Below are positions 14,018 through 15,556 of a DNA stretch of 15,556 bases, piece after piece. The translations under genes and the position numbers were made by a program. The stretch covers positions 1 to 15,556 of the forward strand of contig CAJWGZ010000019.1 in assembly GCA_913041075.1 (NCBI GenBank), read 5' to 3'. This DNA is from an uncultured Fidelibacterota bacterium. Its GTDB lineage: Bacteria; Fidelibacterota; Marinisomatia; Marinisomatales; TCS55. Each line of letters starts with the position of its first letter. Positions within the stretch are counted from its first letter, which is position 1. The notes beneath the pieces were generated by a model. The model did not search any database. It was given only the letters and a program-made list of their open reading frames with translations, and was not told where the DNA came from.

Positions 14018-15136
14018 TTGAGCCAGGAAAAAAATTACCTACAGTTAATTTACCGTTTAATCTTAACGGTTATTGCGTTTGGATTTTTAACAATAATATG
14101 GCCGTACATCTCTTCAGTAATCACTATGTTGATATTTGCTTTTCTTTTTTCAACTATATTATTGCCATTAGTAGACCATCTAGAAAGTCAAATAAAGTCT
14201 AGAGCATTGAGTGTATTAATTGTAACAATTAGCCTGATTAGTGCTATCATTATTTTTCTGAAAAGTTTTGCATCGGGAATGCTAAGACAAGCCCGTGAAT
14301 TTTCTAGCCAGATAGAAACTAAAGGGTATGCAGAGAACCTAAATTCATTAGCTGTTCGACTGGAATTGGCCCTGAAAAAACATGTAAATATTCCTGATAT
14401 AGATTCATCTAACATCGTATCAAAGATTAATGATATGGTAGGTGATATAATTCAAAATTTAGTCTCTTTAGCTGGCACTATTGGGGGTTTTATCTTTACG
14501 GCAATCATGGTTTTAATATTCACCATAATTCTTTTAGCAAATTATCACGAGTTCAAAAAATCTTTGGTGCAGTTCATCCCAAATAAATATTTCGAAATGG
14601 GGTTAAGGCTTATATTTAACGTTGAACATCAGGTATCAAATTATTTGCAAGGTCAACTATTAGCAGCATCGAGCGTTGCAATAATGTCAATTATTGGTCT
14701 TTACATACTAAATGCAACAGGTGCAAATCTTACCTTAGTTGTATTTATTGGCATTATTGCTGGCTTGGCAAATTTAATTCCACTTGTGGGCCCCTTTGCA
14801 GGAATGTTACCTGCAATACTTGTCGCAGTGATGAATAACATTGGTTCAGAAGCTGCTCTGAGTCATCAACTTTTTAGCACCGTACCCTCGCCTTTTTACA
14901 TTTTGGACATAATCCTAATGTTCCTTATAGTCCAACAAATAGATAATAACCTGGTAACGCCTATTCTGGTTGGAGAAAGTGTTGGTATACATCCATTGGT
15001 GGTTATGATTGCATTACTTATCGGTGGAACACTTATTGGGCCGCTTGGAATGCTTTTAGCTGTACCTGCAACAGGAATCCTTAAAGTTGTCGGAAGGGAA
15101 ATCATGTTCCTGACCCGGAACGCCCACCTATTGTAG
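14018..15136 (+). CDS. AI-2E transporter family (UPF0118) membrane protein
   Basis: This 372 aa polytopic membrane protein of the AI-2E/TqsA/YdiK family has hydrophobic segments near residues 10-28, 32-50, 63-82, 150-174, 216-232, 237-270, 294-307 and 324-352. Seen: the soluble amphipathic part between the third and fourth segments; YLQGQL (209-214); IPLVGPFAGMLPA (254-266); the QQIDNNLVTPILVGE motif (306-320), equivalent to the family's PxxxG region; and IGPLGMLLAVP (340-350). Members are described as exporters of autoinducer-2 or as Na+/H+ antiporters; which applies here cannot be told. The start is a TTG at 14018, the only plausible start codon after an upstream in-frame stop, so the gene begins 10 nt after the cNMP gene with a weak or absent SD. 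The two are probably cotranscribed. Confidence 0.9.
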   Translation: MSQEKNYLQLIYRLILTVIAFGFLTIIWPYISSVITMLIFAFLFSTILLPLVDHLESQIKSRALSVLIVTISLISAIIIFLKSFASGMLRQAREFSSQIETKGYAENLNSLAVRLELALKKHVNIPDIDSSNIVSKINDMVGDIIQNLVSLAGTIGGFIFTAIMVLIFTIILLANYHEFKKSLVQFIPNKYFEMGLRLIFNVEHQVSNYLQGQLLAASSVAIMSIIGLYILNATGANLTLVVFIGIIAGLANLIPLVGPFAGMLPAILVAVMNNIGSEAALSHQLFSTVPSPFYILDIILMFLIVQQIDNNLVTPILVGESVGIHPLVVMIALLIGGTLIGPLGMLLAVPATGILKVVGREIMFLTRNAHLL

Positions 15137-15137
15137 T

Positions 15138-15556
15138 TTATTCTATTTTAAATAATCTATAATCTAAGAAAGACAGTTCAAGATTTCGATCTTTATGCAT
15201 TGGATATAACCAAAGCTGTGAATCTTTTCCTTTCAAACTTTGCTTGTGGATAATCTCTACTGGTTCCCCAATGATATCCATTACCTGCGGTATGGTCATA
15301 CCAATTCTGATTGTAGCATCTTTCAATCTGGCACGACGCATTCTTTCTTCCTCCATCCGTTTATCAATCCCATAACGAATGGTTAACTGTTCTAGTATGT
15401 CCAACCTATTCTTGAGCACCTGATATATTTTTTCATTGGCAGGGCCTATTCCACCACTTAATTGTTTAGCTTCTTCTAAGCCAATCACTGCCAACCTGAT
15501 CTCACTTGCATCACGTATTTGATCAATATCCTCTACCATCATTGCTGCAATCTGAT
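15138..15556 (-). CDS. Hypothetical protein with BamE/SmpA-like C-terminal domain (5' end beyond window)
   Basis: This frame is open from the right edge; codons upstream of the first Met codons at 15542 contain no stop and no Shine-Dalgarno, so the true start probably lies outside. The visible part has a charged helical stretch (about 36-75 from the first Met). A compact domain follows with IRIGMTIPQVMDIIGEPVEI (78-97), WLYP (111-114) and LELSFLDYRLFKIE (121-134). That arrangement (GMTxxxVxxxxGxP, then W-Y, then a strand with F.dg.l) resembles the SmpA/OmlA (BamE) fold. No lipobox is visible, but the N-terminus is missing. Its stop codon is one base from the stop of the AI-2E family gene. I do not recognise the whole protein, and the fold call is by pattern only. 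Confidence 0.6.
   Translation of the reverse strand, partial: QIAAMMVEDIDQIRDASEIRLAVIGLEEAKQLSGGIGPANEKIYQVLKNRLDILEQLTIRYGIDKRMEEERMRRARLKDATIRIGMTIPQVMDIIGEPVEIIHKQSLKGKDSQLWLYPMHKDRNLELSFLDYRLFKIE

Noticed and set aside
1..15556. CRISPR array, insertion sequence, prophage, toxin-antitoxin or defence genes
   Set aside because: No spaced direct repeats, transposase motifs, terminal inverted repeats or recognised defence domains on either strand; the window is tightly packed with housekeeping genes and has no gene-free stretch over 300 bases.

Overview
This is an AT-rich bacterial chromosomal window with compact core-gene operons and no mobile element, CRISPR array, rRNA or tRNA that I can support. 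The primary sigma factor is short (284 aa) and lacks the long N-terminal region seen in Proteobacteria. Together with the rpoD-rpsU arrangement and the scarcity of Shine-Dalgarno sequences, this suggests a Bacteroidetes/FCB-type lineage, possibly an uncultured relative such as Marinimicrobia. That placement is inference from gene style, not a database match.

Layout, right to left along the minus strand. A divergent promoter region (about 13384-13500) starts a long minus-strand run: an EnvC-like degenerate LytM protein, holB (clamp-loader delta'), metG, tatD, ksgA, then rpoD and rpsU. It ends at a strong intrinsic terminator (6818-6856). The order holB-metG-tatD-ksgA is a condensed version of a cluster familiar from Firmicutes. 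Immediately after the terminator, with only a few bases to spare, a second minus-strand run begins: a phosphohexomutase-family enzyme, deoC, a catalytic aldehyde dehydrogenase, a truncated non-catalytic ALDH-like protein, an RlmD/RumA-type rRNA methyltransferase, and a two-TM RCK potassium channel that runs off the left edge.

Plus strand. From the same divergent region, a near-consensus sigma70-type promoter drives a stand-alone cyclic-nucleotide-binding-domain protein and an AI-2E/UPF0118 family membrane protein. These converge, one base apart at their stop codons, with a BamE/SmpA-like hypothetical protein that enters from the right edge.

How the genes work together. The mutase-deoC-ALDH block reads as a deoxynucleoside-sugar salvage route: a possible pentomutase step, then aldol cleavage to glyceraldehyde-3-phosphate and acetaldehyde, then oxidation of the acetaldehyde. 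The two ALDH genes together look like a split version of the fused ALDH16 family. Three leading genes (rpoD, rpsU and the cNMP-binding gene) carry a clear GAGGTG Shine-Dalgarno while the others essentially lack one. This hints at selective translational control of the kind reported for bS21 in Flavobacterium. I saw no obviously novel defence or biosynthetic system. The split ALDH16 and the SD-selective rpoD/rpsU arrangement are the most interesting items.
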